Part shown: positions 29,483-38,064 of the stretch, piece after piece
Numbering within the stretch: the first letter of the stretch is position 1
Layout of the letters: the number at the start of each line of letters is the position of its first letter
NCBI RefSeq assembly: GCF_000374345.1
Contig: NZ_KB893980.1
Coordinates: 38,535-97,596, forward strand
Length of the DNA stretch: 59,062 nucleotides
From: Heyndrickxia acidiproducens DSM 23148
GTDB taxonomy: Bacteria; Bacillota; Bacilli; Bacillales; Bacillaceae_C
Direction: 5' to 3'
Program-made: the position numbers and the translations under genes
Notes under the pieces: generated by a model
Database searches by the model: none
Told to the model about the DNA's origin: nothing
What the model saw: only the letters and a program-made list of their open reading frames with translations

Positions 29483-29945
29483 AAAAGCGGAGGCGACTGT
29501 TCATCGGCGTACGGATTTCGCAGTCTTTGACTGAGATAAAGGAAACACGATGAGCCTGATAAGGCGAATCGATGTTGACTTATCGGAGGGAGAAGACGTA
29601 GAAATCCGCTAGCCGATAGGAGCCGCAGCTGGACAATGAAAAGCGGAGGGCGCTTGCTCATCGGCGACAGGCAACTGGACCGGCACCAATGAAGTCCGCT
29701 TTTTGACTTCAATGGGGCCGGAACAGTTGACCCCGAGCCGATAGCGCCCGTAGCTGGACAATGAAAAGCGGAGGCGACTGTTCATCGGCGTACGGATTTC
29801 ACAGTCTTTGACTGAGATATAGGAAACACGATGAGCCTGATAAGGCGAATCGATGTTGACTTATCGGAGGGAGAAGACGTAGAAATCCGCTAGCCGATAG
29901 GAGCCGCAGCTGGACTATGAAAAGCGGAGGGCGCTTCTCCTGCAG
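29483..29945. repeat. Cluster of large fold-back repeats (two alternating types)
   Basis: Four units each start with AAAAGCGGAGG: A 29483-29638, B 29639-29763, C 29764-29919 and a truncated D from 29920. A and C are 156 bp and differ at only three bases. They can fold: ATCGGC and CGGATTTC near the 5' end pair with GAAATCCG and GCCGAT near the 3' end, with an inner CAGTC/GACTG hairpin. B is 125 bp with GGGCGC/GCGCCC outer arms and an inner stem TGAAGTC/GACTTCA. Units A, B and C end AGCTGGAC plus a short tail. They look like dispersed non-coding repeats of the kind common in Bacillus and Geobacillus. Confidence 0.85.
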
Positions 29946-29950
29946 CACAG

Positions 29951-29984
29951 AAAAAGGGTCTGGCCAACAACTGGTCAGACCCTT
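29951..29984 (-). terminator. ywhD terminator overlapping its stop codon
   Basis: AAGGGTCTGACCAG and its complement form a stem of about 13 bp with one or two wobble pairs and end in TTTTT on the minus strand. The ywhD stop codon (29975-29977) lies inside the stem-loop. Confidence 0.85.
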
Positions 29985-30487
29985 AATGCTGCCTTTAGCT
30001 CATCACTTGAAAGCACCCACATCTCCTGGTTTTGTTCCTGGAGAAAATTCGCCAGCACTTTTTTTGAACGATCGTCCATATGATCGACAATGATATGCCG
30101 CTTCATTGACTTGTCCAGCCGGTTCACGTGCTCCGGCAACGACTTATAACCGCGCCGCTTTTCTTTATTGATCACCATTTCGCACGCCGTGACACCGGCG
30201 TAGTACGAGCCTTTTTCCCCCCGTTCGATTGTAACCCAGACAAGCCAGTAGGGTTTTGCCCCTTCTTCCGGCACTTCCGAACGATCCGGGGAAAACTTGA
30301 CCCTTTTTTCAACTGCACTGCGGGCATGCATCGCACCGATATCAACAACTGCCGTCCCCTCATTGATATCGATAATCACCGGGGAGACATTCTCCAAGCT
30401 GAGGGCGCCGACGCCAAAACCGCGATGCCCATCTGTTGGTGCGTTTTTAATAATATTGAATTCAATTTTTTTCTTTTCTTCAGCCAT
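29975..30487 (-). CDS. YwhD family protein, unknown function
   Basis: This 170-aa soluble protein begins MAEEKKKIEFNIIKNAPTD and has a mixed alpha/beta pattern with RHIIVDHMDDRSK and a C-terminal EMWVLSSDELKAAL. It matches the conserved Bacillus YwhD family by sequence and by its place between pbpG and the site-2 protease gene ywhC. There is no known activity and I see no catalytic motif. It follows ywhC by 27 bases and likely shares its transcript. Confidence 0.85.
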   Translation of the reverse strand: MAEEKKKIEFNIIKNAPTDGHRGFGVGALSLENVSPVIIDINEGTAVVDIGAMHARSAVEKRVKFSPDRSEVPEEGAKPYWLVWVTIERGEKGSYYAGVTACEMVINKEKRRGYKSLPEHVNRLDKSMKRHIIVDHMDDRSKKVLANFLQEQNQEMWVLSSDELKAALRV

Positions 30488-30514
30488 CTTTCATCCCTCC
30501 CCTTGAAAATTTAA

Positions 30515-31177
30515 CTAGCTGAACACCGTTACAATGGTTTGGAAACTTCTCATAATCGACGGAACCGCGCTGTTGATGAGCGGCGAAATCGTATACTGAT
30601 CAAGCGGTGTCACGAGGATGACCAGGAATACAAGAATGCTGTACTGCTCATACTGTGTCATTTTTGCACGCACAGACGGCGAAACCACGTCTTCAATGAT
30701 ACGATAACCATCCAACGGCGGCAGCGGAATCAAGTTAAAAATAAACAGGACCAAATTCAGCCACACAAAATAGTTGAAAAACGTTAACACAAACCATGGC
30801 AAACTTGCCCCAAGGCCGGTCACAACCAGTATATTCATGATGATCGTGCCGATAAACGCAAGCAAAAAATTGCTGGTCGGCCCCATCAGGGATACGAGTA
30901 CCCCTGCAAGACGCGGATTTTTAAAATGATAGCGGTTTACTGGGACAGGGCGTGCCCAGCCAATACCAGCCACAAAAATCAAAATTGCCCCGAGCGGATC
31001 GATATGCTGGACCGGGTTAAGCGTCAGCCTCCCTTGCCGCTGTGCAGTTGAATCTCCAAATAGATATGCCGTATAAGCATGTGCGAACTCATGGACAGTA
31101 AAAGCGATAATCAACACAGCCGCAACAATTGGGATATCTCTTAACGGATAAGCCAAAAAGTTTTGTATTTGTTCCAC
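30515..31177 (-). CDS. Site-2 protease family membrane metalloprotease (YwhC)
   Basis: This 220-aa protein has about five membrane helices. The zinc motif HEFAH lies in the first core helix (FTVHEFAHAYTAYLFGD) and the third ligand in NLIPLPPLDGYRI. It belongs to the small S2P/M50 group without a PDZ domain. It would cut substrates within the membrane; the target is unknown. The GTG start at 31177 follows AAAGGGGACC. It is upstream of ywhD in the same direction. Confidence 0.9.
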   Translation of the reverse strand: MEQIQNFLAYPLRDIPIVAAVLIIAFTVHEFAHAYTAYLFGDSTAQRQGRLTLNPVQHIDPLGAILIFVAGIGWARPVPVNRYHFKNPRLAGVLVSLMGPTSNFLLAFIGTIIMNILVVTGLGASLPWFVLTFFNYFVWLNLVLFIFNLIPLPPLDGYRIIEDVVSPSVRAKMTQYEQYSILVFLVILVTPLDQYTISPLINSAVPSIMRSFQTIVTVFS

Positions 31178-31332
31178 AAACGGGTCCCCTTTAAATAAGT
31201 ATTATTTTCATTAGTATACAAAATTCACCTGAATTATTCACCTATTTGCCACCGGCCGGTACTTGCAGGCGGGCCGAAAAAAAATTACAATTTTATACTG
31301 AAACAAGATTTTAAAAAAAGGAGATGCTATAT

Positions 31333-31518
31333 ATGCCATATGTAACCGTAAAAATGCTGGAAGGCCGCACGGATGAACAGAAAAAGGCATTGGTGGAGAA
31401 AGTTACCCATGCTGTAAGCGAGACGGTAAATGCCCCAAAAGAAAATATCACCGTTTTTATTGAAGAAATGTCCAAAAACCATTATGCAGTTGGCGGCGTC
31501 CGTAAAAGCGACGAATAG
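31333..31518 (+). CDS. 4-oxalocrotonate tautomerase family protein (YwhB)
   Basis: This 61-aa protein has the catalytic N-terminal proline exposed after removal of Met (MPYVTVKMLEGR) and the arginine in GGVRKS near the end. Such proteins form hexamers and catalyse keto-enol tautomerisation; B. subtilis YwhB has weak 2-hydroxymuconate tautomerase activity. The start at 31333 follows AAGGAGATGC, and only this start puts proline second. It lies divergently from ywhC and ends at a bidirectional terminator. Confidence 0.93.
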   Translation: MPYVTVKMLEGRTDEQKKALVEKVTHAVSETVNAPKENITVFIEEMSKNHYAVGGVRKSDE

Positions 31519-31535
31519 AAAAGTGCCTGCGTTGA

Positions 31536-31576
31536 TGAAAATAGCTAAGCTTATATAGCAGGCTTAGCTATTTTCT
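31536..31576. terminator. Bidirectional terminator between ywhB and ywgA
   Basis: A near-perfect 13-14 bp stem GAAAATAGCTAAGC/GCTTAGCTATTTTC with an 11-base loop. The ywgA stop codon lies in the loop (31551-31553). Confidence 0.8.
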
Positions 31577-32063
31577 TTAATTTATCAATATATAAATAGG
31601 CTTGTTCCACTTCTTCGTCCGTGTAATGCTGCTTGGCTTTTAAAGTAAAAATCTTTTCTTTCACTTCGTCCTTTGGAAGATTTTCAAAATACATGACCGT
31701 GGACACAAGTTCAAGAAAGCGTGCACTCTGGTTATTCATCTCATTCAGGCAGACATCCAGCCCTTTTAATTTCTGTTCATACAGATTCAAAAACTCATAG
31801 CCGTCATCTGTCACCGTGTACCGGTATTGAAAATATCCGCCCTTCTTTTCTTTTACTTCTTTCACAAAACCGAGGTTGGTAAGTTCTTCAATCTGTAACG
31901 TTAATTCTTCCGAGTATGGCCCGTAAAAATGAAACTCAAATTTCTCTTGAAAAGGAAAAGTTAATTTTTTCGCGATGTAGATCATCTTCTGCAATTTTTT
32001 CCTGCCAACAATTTCTCCGGATATGGCAAGCGCACCCATTATTTTCACATGATCCTCTAACAC
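31551..32063 (-). CDS. YwgA family protein
   Basis: This 170-aa protein (MLEDHVKIMGALAISGEIVG) is rich in helices with a winged-helix-like central part (KKLQKMIYIAKKL, HFYGPYSEELTLQIEEL). Similar segments occur in phage-antirepressor/Panacea-like families, but the B. subtilis homologue YwgA has no assigned role. The GTG start at 32063 follows AGGAGA. It lies 29 bases after ywfO, with which it forms a conserved pair. Confidence 0.85.
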   Translation of the reverse strand: MLEDHVKIMGALAISGEIVGRKKLQKMIYIAKKLTFPFQEKFEFHFYGPYSEELTLQIEELTNLGFVKEVKEKKGGYFQYRYTVTDDGYEFLNLYEQKLKGLDVCLNEMNNQSARFLELVSTVMYFENLPKDEVKEKIFTLKAKQHYTDEEVEQAYLYIDKLKKIAKPAI

Positions 32064-32092
32064 AATCCATTCATCTCCTGAAACTTCATAAT

Positions 32093-33394
32093 CTAGAATT
32101 GTTTTAATAAGGCTGCAATTTGCCTTTTCTTGTCACCATGTACAGTCATATCTTTAATGAAATCAAGCGGAAAATATAGTTTATGGTCCGTCCTTCTTTT
32201 GCCGGATATCGCCTCGACAATATCAGATTCCCTTGACAATTCCCTCAGTTCCCCGTTTTTCATCAGCAGATTGATCGGCAGGCGTTCGCCCTCCTCGCCG
32301 GGCCTGTAAAAATCATACGGGAGATCCGAGGAAGAATCGAGCACCAAATAATAACCCGGATCAATTCCGACTTCCCGGAAAAGCTTCTCCAGCCGGCTAT
32401 GTACTTGAAATTCCTTTGCCGGATCAAATTCGGCATACTTAAACAAATTGCGGTTGACAAAGCGCGTGCACAAATCACGCAAAATCGGGTCGTCTTCTTC
32501 CTGCCACACCTCAATATAATAAAGCATTATGTGCTCATCCAGCTTTAAATAATCTGCAAGCGCCGGTTCGTTTTTAAAAAGCGAGTAAAAATGGACCGGC
32601 TGATGCCGGAACGTATAATCCGAAACATACAGTACTTTGGCGCGGTGCAGAATTTTCGTTAAGATCACCTCTGCACTTCTTGTCACCGGATGAAAATAGA
32701 CCTGCCAGTACATTTGGTAACGGCTCATAATATAATCTTCCACCGCATGCATGCCGCTGTATTTAAAAACAGCCTGGTCATCATGCGGGCGCATCACGCG
32801 CAGCAGCCTTTCGATGTCAAAATGGCCGTAGCTGACCCCTGTAAAATAAGCATCACGCAGCAAATAATCCATCCGGTCGGCATCGAGCTGGCTTGAGATC
32901 AAACTGACCACCAGTTTATTTTCGGATGTTTTCGCGATCACTTCGGCCACTTTTTTGGGAAAGTTTCTCCCAACCTTCTGCAAAACCCGGTTCACTTCTG
33001 TATTTCCTAGAATGATCTGCTGTGTGAAAGCTTCATGGTCCAGGTTGAACACCTTTTCAAACGAGTGCGAAAACGGGCCGTGGCCAAGGTCGTGCAAAAG
33101 CGCGGCGCACAGCGATAAAAGCCTGTCCTTCCCATTCCAGTTCGGCTTGTCCTTAAACACATCATCTGTAATTCTTCTGACTATCTCATAGACACCGAGT
33201 GAATGGCCAAAACGGCTGTGTTCTGCCCCGTGGAAGGTTAAATACGTTGTCCCAAGCTGGCGGATCCGGCGCAGCCTTTGGAATTCCTTAGTGCCGATTA
33301 AATCCCAGATCACCTGGTCGCGGACATGGACATAACGATGAACAGGGTCCTTAAAAACTTTTTCCTCGCTGAGTTTTAGTTTGGAATATTCCAT
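32093..33394 (-). CDS. HD-domain phosphohydrolase (YwfO, dGTPase-like)
   Basis: This 433-aa protein carries an HD domain: the first histidine in EHSRFGHSLG, the HD pair in LLHDLGHGPFSH and the last aspartate in SQLDADRMDYLLRD. These features belong to the dNTP triphosphohydrolase/SAMHD1-like family, so it probably hydrolyses nucleotides; B. subtilis YwfO is in this group. The start at the second ATG (33394) is closest to GGAAGAGGG. It heads the ywfO-ywgA pair. Confidence 0.92.
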   Translation of the reverse strand: MEYSKLKLSEEKVFKDPVHRYVHVRDQVIWDLIGTKEFQRLRRIRQLGTTYLTFHGAEHSRFGHSLGVYEIVRRITDDVFKDKPNWNGKDRLLSLCAALLHDLGHGPFSHSFEKVFNLDHEAFTQQIILGNTEVNRVLQKVGRNFPKKVAEVIAKTSENKLVVSLISSQLDADRMDYLLRDAYFTGVSYGHFDIERLLRVMRPHDDQAVFKYSGMHAVEDYIMSRYQMYWQVYFHPVTRSAEVILTKILHRAKVLYVSDYTFRHQPVHFYSLFKNEPALADYLKLDEHIMLYYIEVWQEEDDPILRDLCTRFVNRNLFKYAEFDPAKEFQVHSRLEKLFREVGIDPGYYLVLDSSSDLPYDFYRPGEEGERLPINLLMKNGELRELSRESDIVEAISGKRRTDHKLYFPLDFIKDMTVHGDKKRQIAALLKQF

Positions 33395-33593
33395 CATTTA
33401 CCCTCTTCCTAGTATCGTATTTTTATTATAACGGTAAAAAACACAGAAAAAAAGCTTGTATTCATAAGAATATTTGTTCTCATGAGGCAAGCAGCGGGAC
33501 CCGGTGCAAGCTGCAGAACGTGTTTACCAGGGGATTCACATGCCTAAAACAGCGGTCTGTGCGCTAACAGACTATTATTTTTTTACCATATTG

Positions 33594-33623
33594 GTATAAA
33601 ACCGGCACTTTTTGTCCATTCTC
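33594..33623 (+). promoter_or_regulatory. Forespore (sigma-F/G) type promoter of rsfA
   Basis: GTATA (33594-33598), an 18-bp spacer and CATTCTC (33617-33623). The -35 is a perfect sigma-F/G match; the -10 differs from CATNNTA at the last base. B. subtilis rsfA is expressed in the forespore. Confidence 0.5.
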
Positions 33624-33664
33624 TTAGTATTAAAGCAAAAATTTTATATTTGGGGGTAATGAGA

Positions 33665-34414
33665 ATGAAATTACGTCAAGACGCGTGGAGTGAAGAAGAT
33701 GATTTATTATTGGCAGAAACAGTGCTGCGCCATGTCCGTGAAGGCAGCACACAGTTAAATGCTTTTGAGGAAGTCGGCGATAAGCTGAACCGGACTTCGG
33801 CTGCCTGTGGTTTCCGCTGGAATGCGGTTGTCCGCCACAATTACGAGCAAGCGCTGCAACTGGCAAAAAAACAGCGCAAACAACGCCAGCGCCTGCTTGG
33901 AAAAGATCAGGGCGGCAAAAAGAAACTGCTTTATCAGCCGCCAGTCCCAACACTTGAAGAAGTCGGCGAGATTCCTTTGGTCGTGGAACAAACGATTGAG
34001 GTCGGGGAAAACGCAGGCGCCGGGGATGGACTGCCTGTGGAAAATGAACACGATTCAACAGGAACACATACGGCAATAGCAGGCACACTGAGCAGTGAAA
34101 GCGGCGAAATGAACCTGGTGAAAGTCATCCGTTATCTGCAATACTTAAACAATACACAATTCCAGTCAACGATTTTAAAAAGTGAGAATGCAAGATTGAA
34201 ACACGAAAACCACGAGTTGAAGAAAGAAACTGAAGGGCTGAAAAAACGGGTCAAAGAACTTGAGGAAGGCTCTGTCACCATGCAGGAAGACTACGAAACA
34301 CTGATGAAGATCATGAACCGGGCCAGAAAATTCGTCCTTTTTGATGAAGACGAATCCGGCGCGACCAAATTCAAAATGGACCGCAACGGGAATTTGGAGA
34401 AGCTGGCAGAATAG
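33665..34414 (+). CDS. rsfA: RsfA family forespore transcriptional regulator
   Basis: This 249-aa protein has an N-terminal Myb/SANT-like DNA-binding domain ([20 protein letters not shown] to [14 protein letters not shown], about 1-60), a basic stretch KKQRKQRQR, a low-complexity acidic linker and a long coiled coil (about 165-235, with [15 protein letters not shown]). RsfA tunes sigma-F dependent genes during sporulation. ATG 33665 follows GGGGGT; TTG and ATG codons further up are too close to it. It sits after ywfO as in B. subtilis and is followed by a 52-bp repeat array. Confidence 0.92.
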   Translation: MKLRQDAWSEEDDLLLAETVLRHVREGSTQLNAFEEVGDKLNRTSAACGFRWNAVVRHNYEQALQLAKKQRKQRQRLLGKDQGGKKKLLYQPPVPTLEEVGEIPLVVEQTIEVGENAGAGDGLPVENEHDSTGTHTAIAGTLSSESGEMNLVKVIRYLQYLNNTQFQSTILKSENARLKHENHELKKETEGLKKRVKELEEGSVTMQEDYETLMKIMNRARKFVLFDEDESGATKFKMDRNGNLEKLAE

Positions 34415-34443
34415 CAGGAAGCGGGCGGAGGCGCCTTTTATAA

Positions 34444-34502
34444 GCGAAAACCGGGCCGGCTGGCTTTCATTGGAATGAAAGTCGTTTCAGCCCGGTTTTC
34501 GC
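34444..34502. repeat. Nested inverted repeat at the head of array 2
   Basis: A 13-bp arm GCGAAAACCGGGC (34444-34456) pairs with GCCCGGTTTTCGC (34490-34502). Inside is a perfect hairpin CTTTCATT-GG-AATGAAAG (34464-34481). It may end rsfA transcription, and its inner hairpin is the first unit of the array. Confidence 0.75.
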
Positions 34503-35049
34503 TTCGAAATGGCCTTCATCGGCGCTATGAAAGACATTTCGGCTTTGTTTCTGCATCGAAATGGACTTCGTCGGGCTTATGAAAGCCATTACGACTCTAT
34601 TTTCGCTCCGTAATGGCGTTCATCACCCTTATGAACTACATTTCGAGCCAAATTTCTGCCTGTGATAGCATTCATCGGCTCTTTGAGCATCATTTCGATC
34701 CATATTTTTGCCTGCGATGGCGTTCATCGGCTCTATGATCTACATTTCGAGCCATATTTCTGCCTATGATAGCGTTCATCGGCTCTATGATCTACATTTC
34801 GAGCCAAATTTTTGTCTGCGATAGCGTTCATCGGCTCTATGATCTACATTTCGAGCCATACTTTTGCCTGTAGTAGCGTTCATCGGCTCTGTGATCTATA
34901 TTTTGAGTCATTTTTTTGCCTGTAATAGCGTTCATCGGCTCTATGATCTACATTTCGAGCCATATTTCTGCCTGTAATAGCGTTCATCAACGCTATGGTA
35001 GACACACACCGAACCTGTTTTGTTTCGAAATGGCCTTCTTCGGCTTTGT
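34460..35049. repeat. 52-bp tandem repeat array 2 (about 12 units)
   Basis: Units start at about 34460, 34512, 34564, 34616, 34668, 34720, 34772, 34824, 34876, 34928, 34980 and 35032, at an exact 52-bp step. The commonest unit has GCGTTCATCGGCTCTATGAT, then CTACATTTCGAGCC and a T-rich end with CTGCCTG. The core TTCAT, seven bases, ATGA keeps the same spacing as in the other arrays although the surrounding sequence differs. The first and last units are the most diverged. The array fills the whole gap between convergent rsfA and lipL. No frame is open through it. Confidence 0.9.
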
Positions 35050-35883
35050 TTACAAAAATCGCTGATTGCGCGCCAGCATGCGTTCGTAATACTGGCCGTA
35101 CCACTGTGTTTCCTGATCGGTCAAAGGCATCGAAATAAGTTCGCCGCCCAGCTGTTTCAATGTTTGCAGCAGGCGGAGCATCACATTCTGCACCGTCAAG
35201 TTTTCCTGCAGCAGCTCCGATAAAGAAGCCATTACTTCCGGAATGATCAGCGGATACTGGAATTTCGTCTCTGTGCTTTTTTTGCCGCATTTATAAAATT
35301 CACGTACCAACTGTGCCCTATCCGCGCCGCTTCCGGTGATGCACAAATAGATTTGTACGGCCACCCCTTTGCGGACACGGCGCTGTGAAATGCCGGCAAA
35401 CTTTTTCCCGGCAATGCTTAAGTCATAGCTTCCCGGACAGTATGAACCGGCAATTTCGCGCGCTTCAATATCCACGGGGAAATCCGCAAACATTTTTTGA
35501 ACCAGTTTCCACATCGCCTGGTAACCGCGGTGGATATCCATGCCTTTCTCAGTGTCAGGCACGACAAGCGACAGATTCAGCACCCCTTCATCCAAAACAA
35601 CTGCAAGCCCCCCTGAGTTGCGGACAAGATAACGGTAGCCTGCGCTTTCAAGATAGCGCAGGCCGTCTTCCAAATAAGGCAGTTTTGTATCTTGAATCCC
35701 CAGGCTGATCGTACGGTGGTGCACCCATGCGCGCATAACTGCAGGGGACATATGCGCCCCTACCGAAGTACACAGCATATCGTCCATCGCAAATGACTGG
35801 GCAGCCTGGAACTGCGGGCCAAGGCTTGATTGGTCCAAAATCCGCCATTGTGGCTGCCGTAATAATTGCAACGCTTCATCCAT
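35050..35883 (-). CDS. lipL: Octanoyl-[GcvH]:protein N-octanoyltransferase
   Basis: LipL (277 aa) moves the octanoyl or lipoyl group from GcvH to E2 subunits of dehydrogenase complexes. The fold is the biotin/lipoate ligase type. The lysine and aspartates lie in VRNSGGLAVVLDEG, and the nucleophilic cysteine is C149 in AGSYCPGSYDLS, which distinguishes amidotransferases from ligases. The ribosome site is GAGGGGAAT. It is next to pta, as ywfL in B. subtilis. Confidence 0.93.
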   Translation of the reverse strand: MDEALQLLRQPQWRILDQSSLGPQFQAAQSFAMDDMLCTSVGAHMSPAVMRAWVHHRTISLGIQDTKLPYLEDGLRYLESAGYRYLVRNSGGLAVVLDEGVLNLSLVVPDTEKGMDIHRGYQAMWKLVQKMFADFPVDIEAREIAGSYCPGSYDLSIAGKKFAGISQRRVRKGVAVQIYLCITGSGADRAQLVREFYKCGKKSTETKFQYPLIIPEVMASLSELLQENLTVQNVMLRLLQTLKQLGGELISMPLTDQETQWYGQYYERMLARNQRFL

Positions 35884-35978
35884 ATGATGATATTCCCCTC
35901 AAACTTGTTTTTATCCCAACAGAACGGGCAGCAAGACTCCCAGCTTCAGATTTTAGATCGGTGGGAGAAAGCGCAGTT

Positions 35979-36950
35979 TCACAAACTTTGAGCTGCAGAA
36001 ATCAATGCTACATGATAAACATCTTCGGCATTGCAGCCCCTTGATAAATCATTTACAGGAGCGTTTAAACCCTGCAGAATCGGGCCGACCGCTTCAAAAT
36101 GGCCCAGCCTTTGTGCCATTTTGTAGCCGATATTCCCCGCTTCCAGGCTTGGGAAAATAAATACGCTCGCATTGCCCCGGATTACGGATTCCGGCGCTTT
36201 TTTTCCGGCAACTTCCGGTACATACGCAGCGTCAAACTGAAGTTCGCCATCCACTATCATATCCGGATCCAATTGCTTTGCGATTTCAACCGCCTTTGCA
36301 ACTTTTTCCGTTTCTTCCGAGTGCGCTGAACCCTTCGTTGAAAAGCTTAACATCGCGACCCGCGGCTCAATATCAAATGTTTTCGCTGTTTTTACACTTT
36401 CGACTGCCGTTTCTGCCAAATCTTGGCTGTCCGGGGCAATATTAATGGCGCAGTCAGCAAAGACATACTTTTCATTATTCCTTACCATGATAAAAACGCC
36501 TGATGTCTTTTTCACACCCGGTTTTGTCTTGATGATTTGCAGTGCCGGCCGGACTGTTTCTGCTGTTGAATGAATGGCGCCGCTTACAAGACCGTCCGCC
36601 TTATTTAAATAGACCAGCATTGTCCCGAAGTAATTGACATCTTTTAAAATATTGCGGGCATCTGCCTCTGTCGCCTTCCCTTTTCTCCGTTCCACAAAGG
36701 CTTTCACCATCTCTTCAAATCCTTCATATGTATCAGGATCATAGACCTCGATCCCTTCTGCAGATAAACCCAATGCTGAAGCTTTTGATTCAATTGCACC
36801 GCGGTTTCCGACGAGAACCGGGCGGATGACTTCTTCAGATGCAAGGCGGCTTGCAGCTGTTAAAACCCGTTCATCCAGACCTTCCGGGAAGATAATTGTT
36901 TTATTTTGCCCTTTGACTTTTTGTTTGACAGCATCAAAAAATGCACTCAT
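35979..36950 (-). CDS. pta: Phosphate acetyltransferase
   Basis: Pta (323 aa) interconverts acetyl-CoA and acetyl phosphate in overflow metabolism. It is the short form, with the motifs FGTMLVYLNKADGLVSG, NIAPDSQDLAE, MLSFSTKGSAHSEE and GPILQGLNAPVNDLSRGC. The start at 36950 follows GAGGAGTGG, giving the length of B. subtilis Pta. A promoter TTGCAT, 16 bp, TATTCT may lie about 40 bp upstream on the minus strand. I found no clear CRE, although B. subtilis pta is activated by CcpA. Confidence 0.96.
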   Translation of the reverse strand: MSAFFDAVKQKVKGQNKTIIFPEGLDERVLTAASRLASEEVIRPVLVGNRGAIESKASALGLSAEGIEVYDPDTYEGFEEMVKAFVERRKGKATEADARNILKDVNYFGTMLVYLNKADGLVSGAIHSTAETVRPALQIIKTKPGVKKTSGVFIMVRNNEKYVFADCAINIAPDSQDLAETAVESVKTAKTFDIEPRVAMLSFSTKGSAHSEETEKVAKAVEIAKQLDPDMIVDGELQFDAAYVPEVAGKKAPESVIRGNASVFIFPSLEAGNIGYKMAQRLGHFEAVGPILQGLNAPVNDLSRGCNAEDVYHVALISAAQSL

Positions 36951-37071
36951 GGCCACCACTCCTCTTATGGTACTATTCTTTTTTTAGAATACTCCATTCG
37001 CTAAAAAATGCAAAGTCAAAAGCAGGAATTGTTCTGAACACTTAACAATTTTCCTTTCCGCTTCTTAATAT

Positions 37072-37100
37072 TTTTTCCTGTTTTCAACCTATGTTATAGT
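37072..37100 (+). promoter_or_regulatory. Possible hemQ promoter
   Basis: TTTTTC, 17 bp and TATAGT lie 32 bp before the hemQ start. The -35 is weak. Confidence 0.35.
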
Positions 37101-37131
37101 AAAATAAGTAGATGTGTGAGGAGGAGTATGA

Positions 37132-37884
37132 ATGAGTGAAGCAGCAGAAACACTGGATGGATGGTATTCTCTGCATGATTTCCGTTCCATGGACTGGCCG
37201 AGCTGGAAAGCTTTATCGAGGGATGAGAGAGAATCAGCCATTGCTGAATTTGAGGAATTTCTTGCCAAACTGGATGGTATTCAAAATAACCATGAAGGGG
37301 CCTATGCCTTATATACCATTGTCGGCCAGAAAGCAGATTTTGTGTTATGGACAATGCGTCCGCAGCTGGATGATATTCATGAAATTGAAACGGCCTTTCA
37401 TAAGCTAAAGATCGCTGACTATACAATCCCGGCCTATTCATATGTCGCTGTTGTTGAATTAAGTAACTATGTGAACGGCGGCAAAGCAGATGAAAGTGCC
37501 TACGAAAATCCATATGTGAAATCACGGCTCTATCCTGTGCTGCCGAAGTCCAAATATTTCTGCTTTTATCCAATGGACAAACGCCGCCAGGGTGAGGATA
37601 ACTGGTACATGCTATCAATGGAAAAAAGGCGGGAATTGATGAAGAGCCATGGCTTAATTGGCCGCAGTTACGCCGGCAAAATAAAGCAGTATATCCTCGG
37701 TTCAACCGGCCTTGATGATTACGAATGGGGGGTAACCCTGCTATCTGATGATGCGCTGCAGTTTAAGAAAATCGTGTATGAAATGCGATTTGATGAAGTC
37801 AGCGCCAGATATGGTGATTTCGGATCATTCTTTGTTGGAACCCTGCTTGACGAAGCAAAATTAAAATTATTTTTGCAAGTGTAG
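37132..37884 (+). CDS. hemQ: Coproheme decarboxylase HemQ (chlorite dismutase family)
   Basis: HemQ (250 aa) turns iron-coproporphyrin III into heme b by two oxidative decarboxylations, the last step of the coproporphyrin-dependent heme pathway of Gram-positive bacteria. The fold is a double ferredoxin barrel. The catalytic tyrosine is Y146 in [10 protein letters not shown] and the proximal heme histidine is about H173 in [11 protein letters not shown]. The ribosome site is GAGGAGGAG. It is divergent from pta, as in B. subtilis (ywfI). Confidence 0.96.
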   Translation: MSEAAETLDGWYSLHDFRSMDWPSWKALSRDERESAIAEFEEFLAKLDGIQNNHEGAYALYTIVGQKADFVLWTMRPQLDDIHEIETAFHKLKIADYTIPAYSYVAVVELSNYVNGGKADESAYENPYVKSRLYPVLPKSKYFCFYPMDKRRQGEDNWYMLSMEKRRELMKSHGLIGRSYAGKIKQYILGSTGLDDYEWGVTLLSDDALQFKKIVYEMRFDEVSARYGDFGSFFVGTLLDEAKLKLFLQV

Positions 37885-37885
37885 A

Positions 37886-37923
37886 AAGATCGTGCAGCCG
37901 GCTAAGCTGCACGATCTTTTTTA
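37886..37923 (+). terminator. hemQ terminator
   Basis: A perfect 13-bp stem AAGATCGTGCAGC/GCTGCACGATCTT with a short loop and a T-run begins right at the hemQ stop codon. Confidence 0.92.
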
Positions 37924-37947
37924 CATGTTTTGCGTTTGAATTCGTTA

Positions 37948-37976
37948 GCATATCCCGTTTTCCCGGTTCATACACA
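37948..37976 (+). promoter_or_regulatory. Sigma-E type promoter of gerQ
   Basis: GCATATC (37948-37954), a 14-bp spacer and CATACACA (37969-37976) match the mother-cell sigma-E consensus KMATATT/CATACAHT at all but one base per element. It lies 88 bp before the gerQ start. Confidence 0.6.
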
Positions 37977-38064
37977 TGAATGTAGTGAATGCCTTACTTT
38001 GATGCACACTCAAAGCATGGGTTTACAGGCAGGCTTCACCTACGCAATTTAAGGAGGGAATCAA

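Noticed and set aside
34460..35049. CRISPR array interpretation of the 52-bp arrays
   Set aside because: Repeat and would-be spacer both vary gradually and the spacer part is shared within an array; there are no cas genes and no exact invariant repeat.
37094..37705. 203-codon open frame antisense to hemQ
   Set aside because: It is a shadow of hemQ with no start signals and an unlikely composition.
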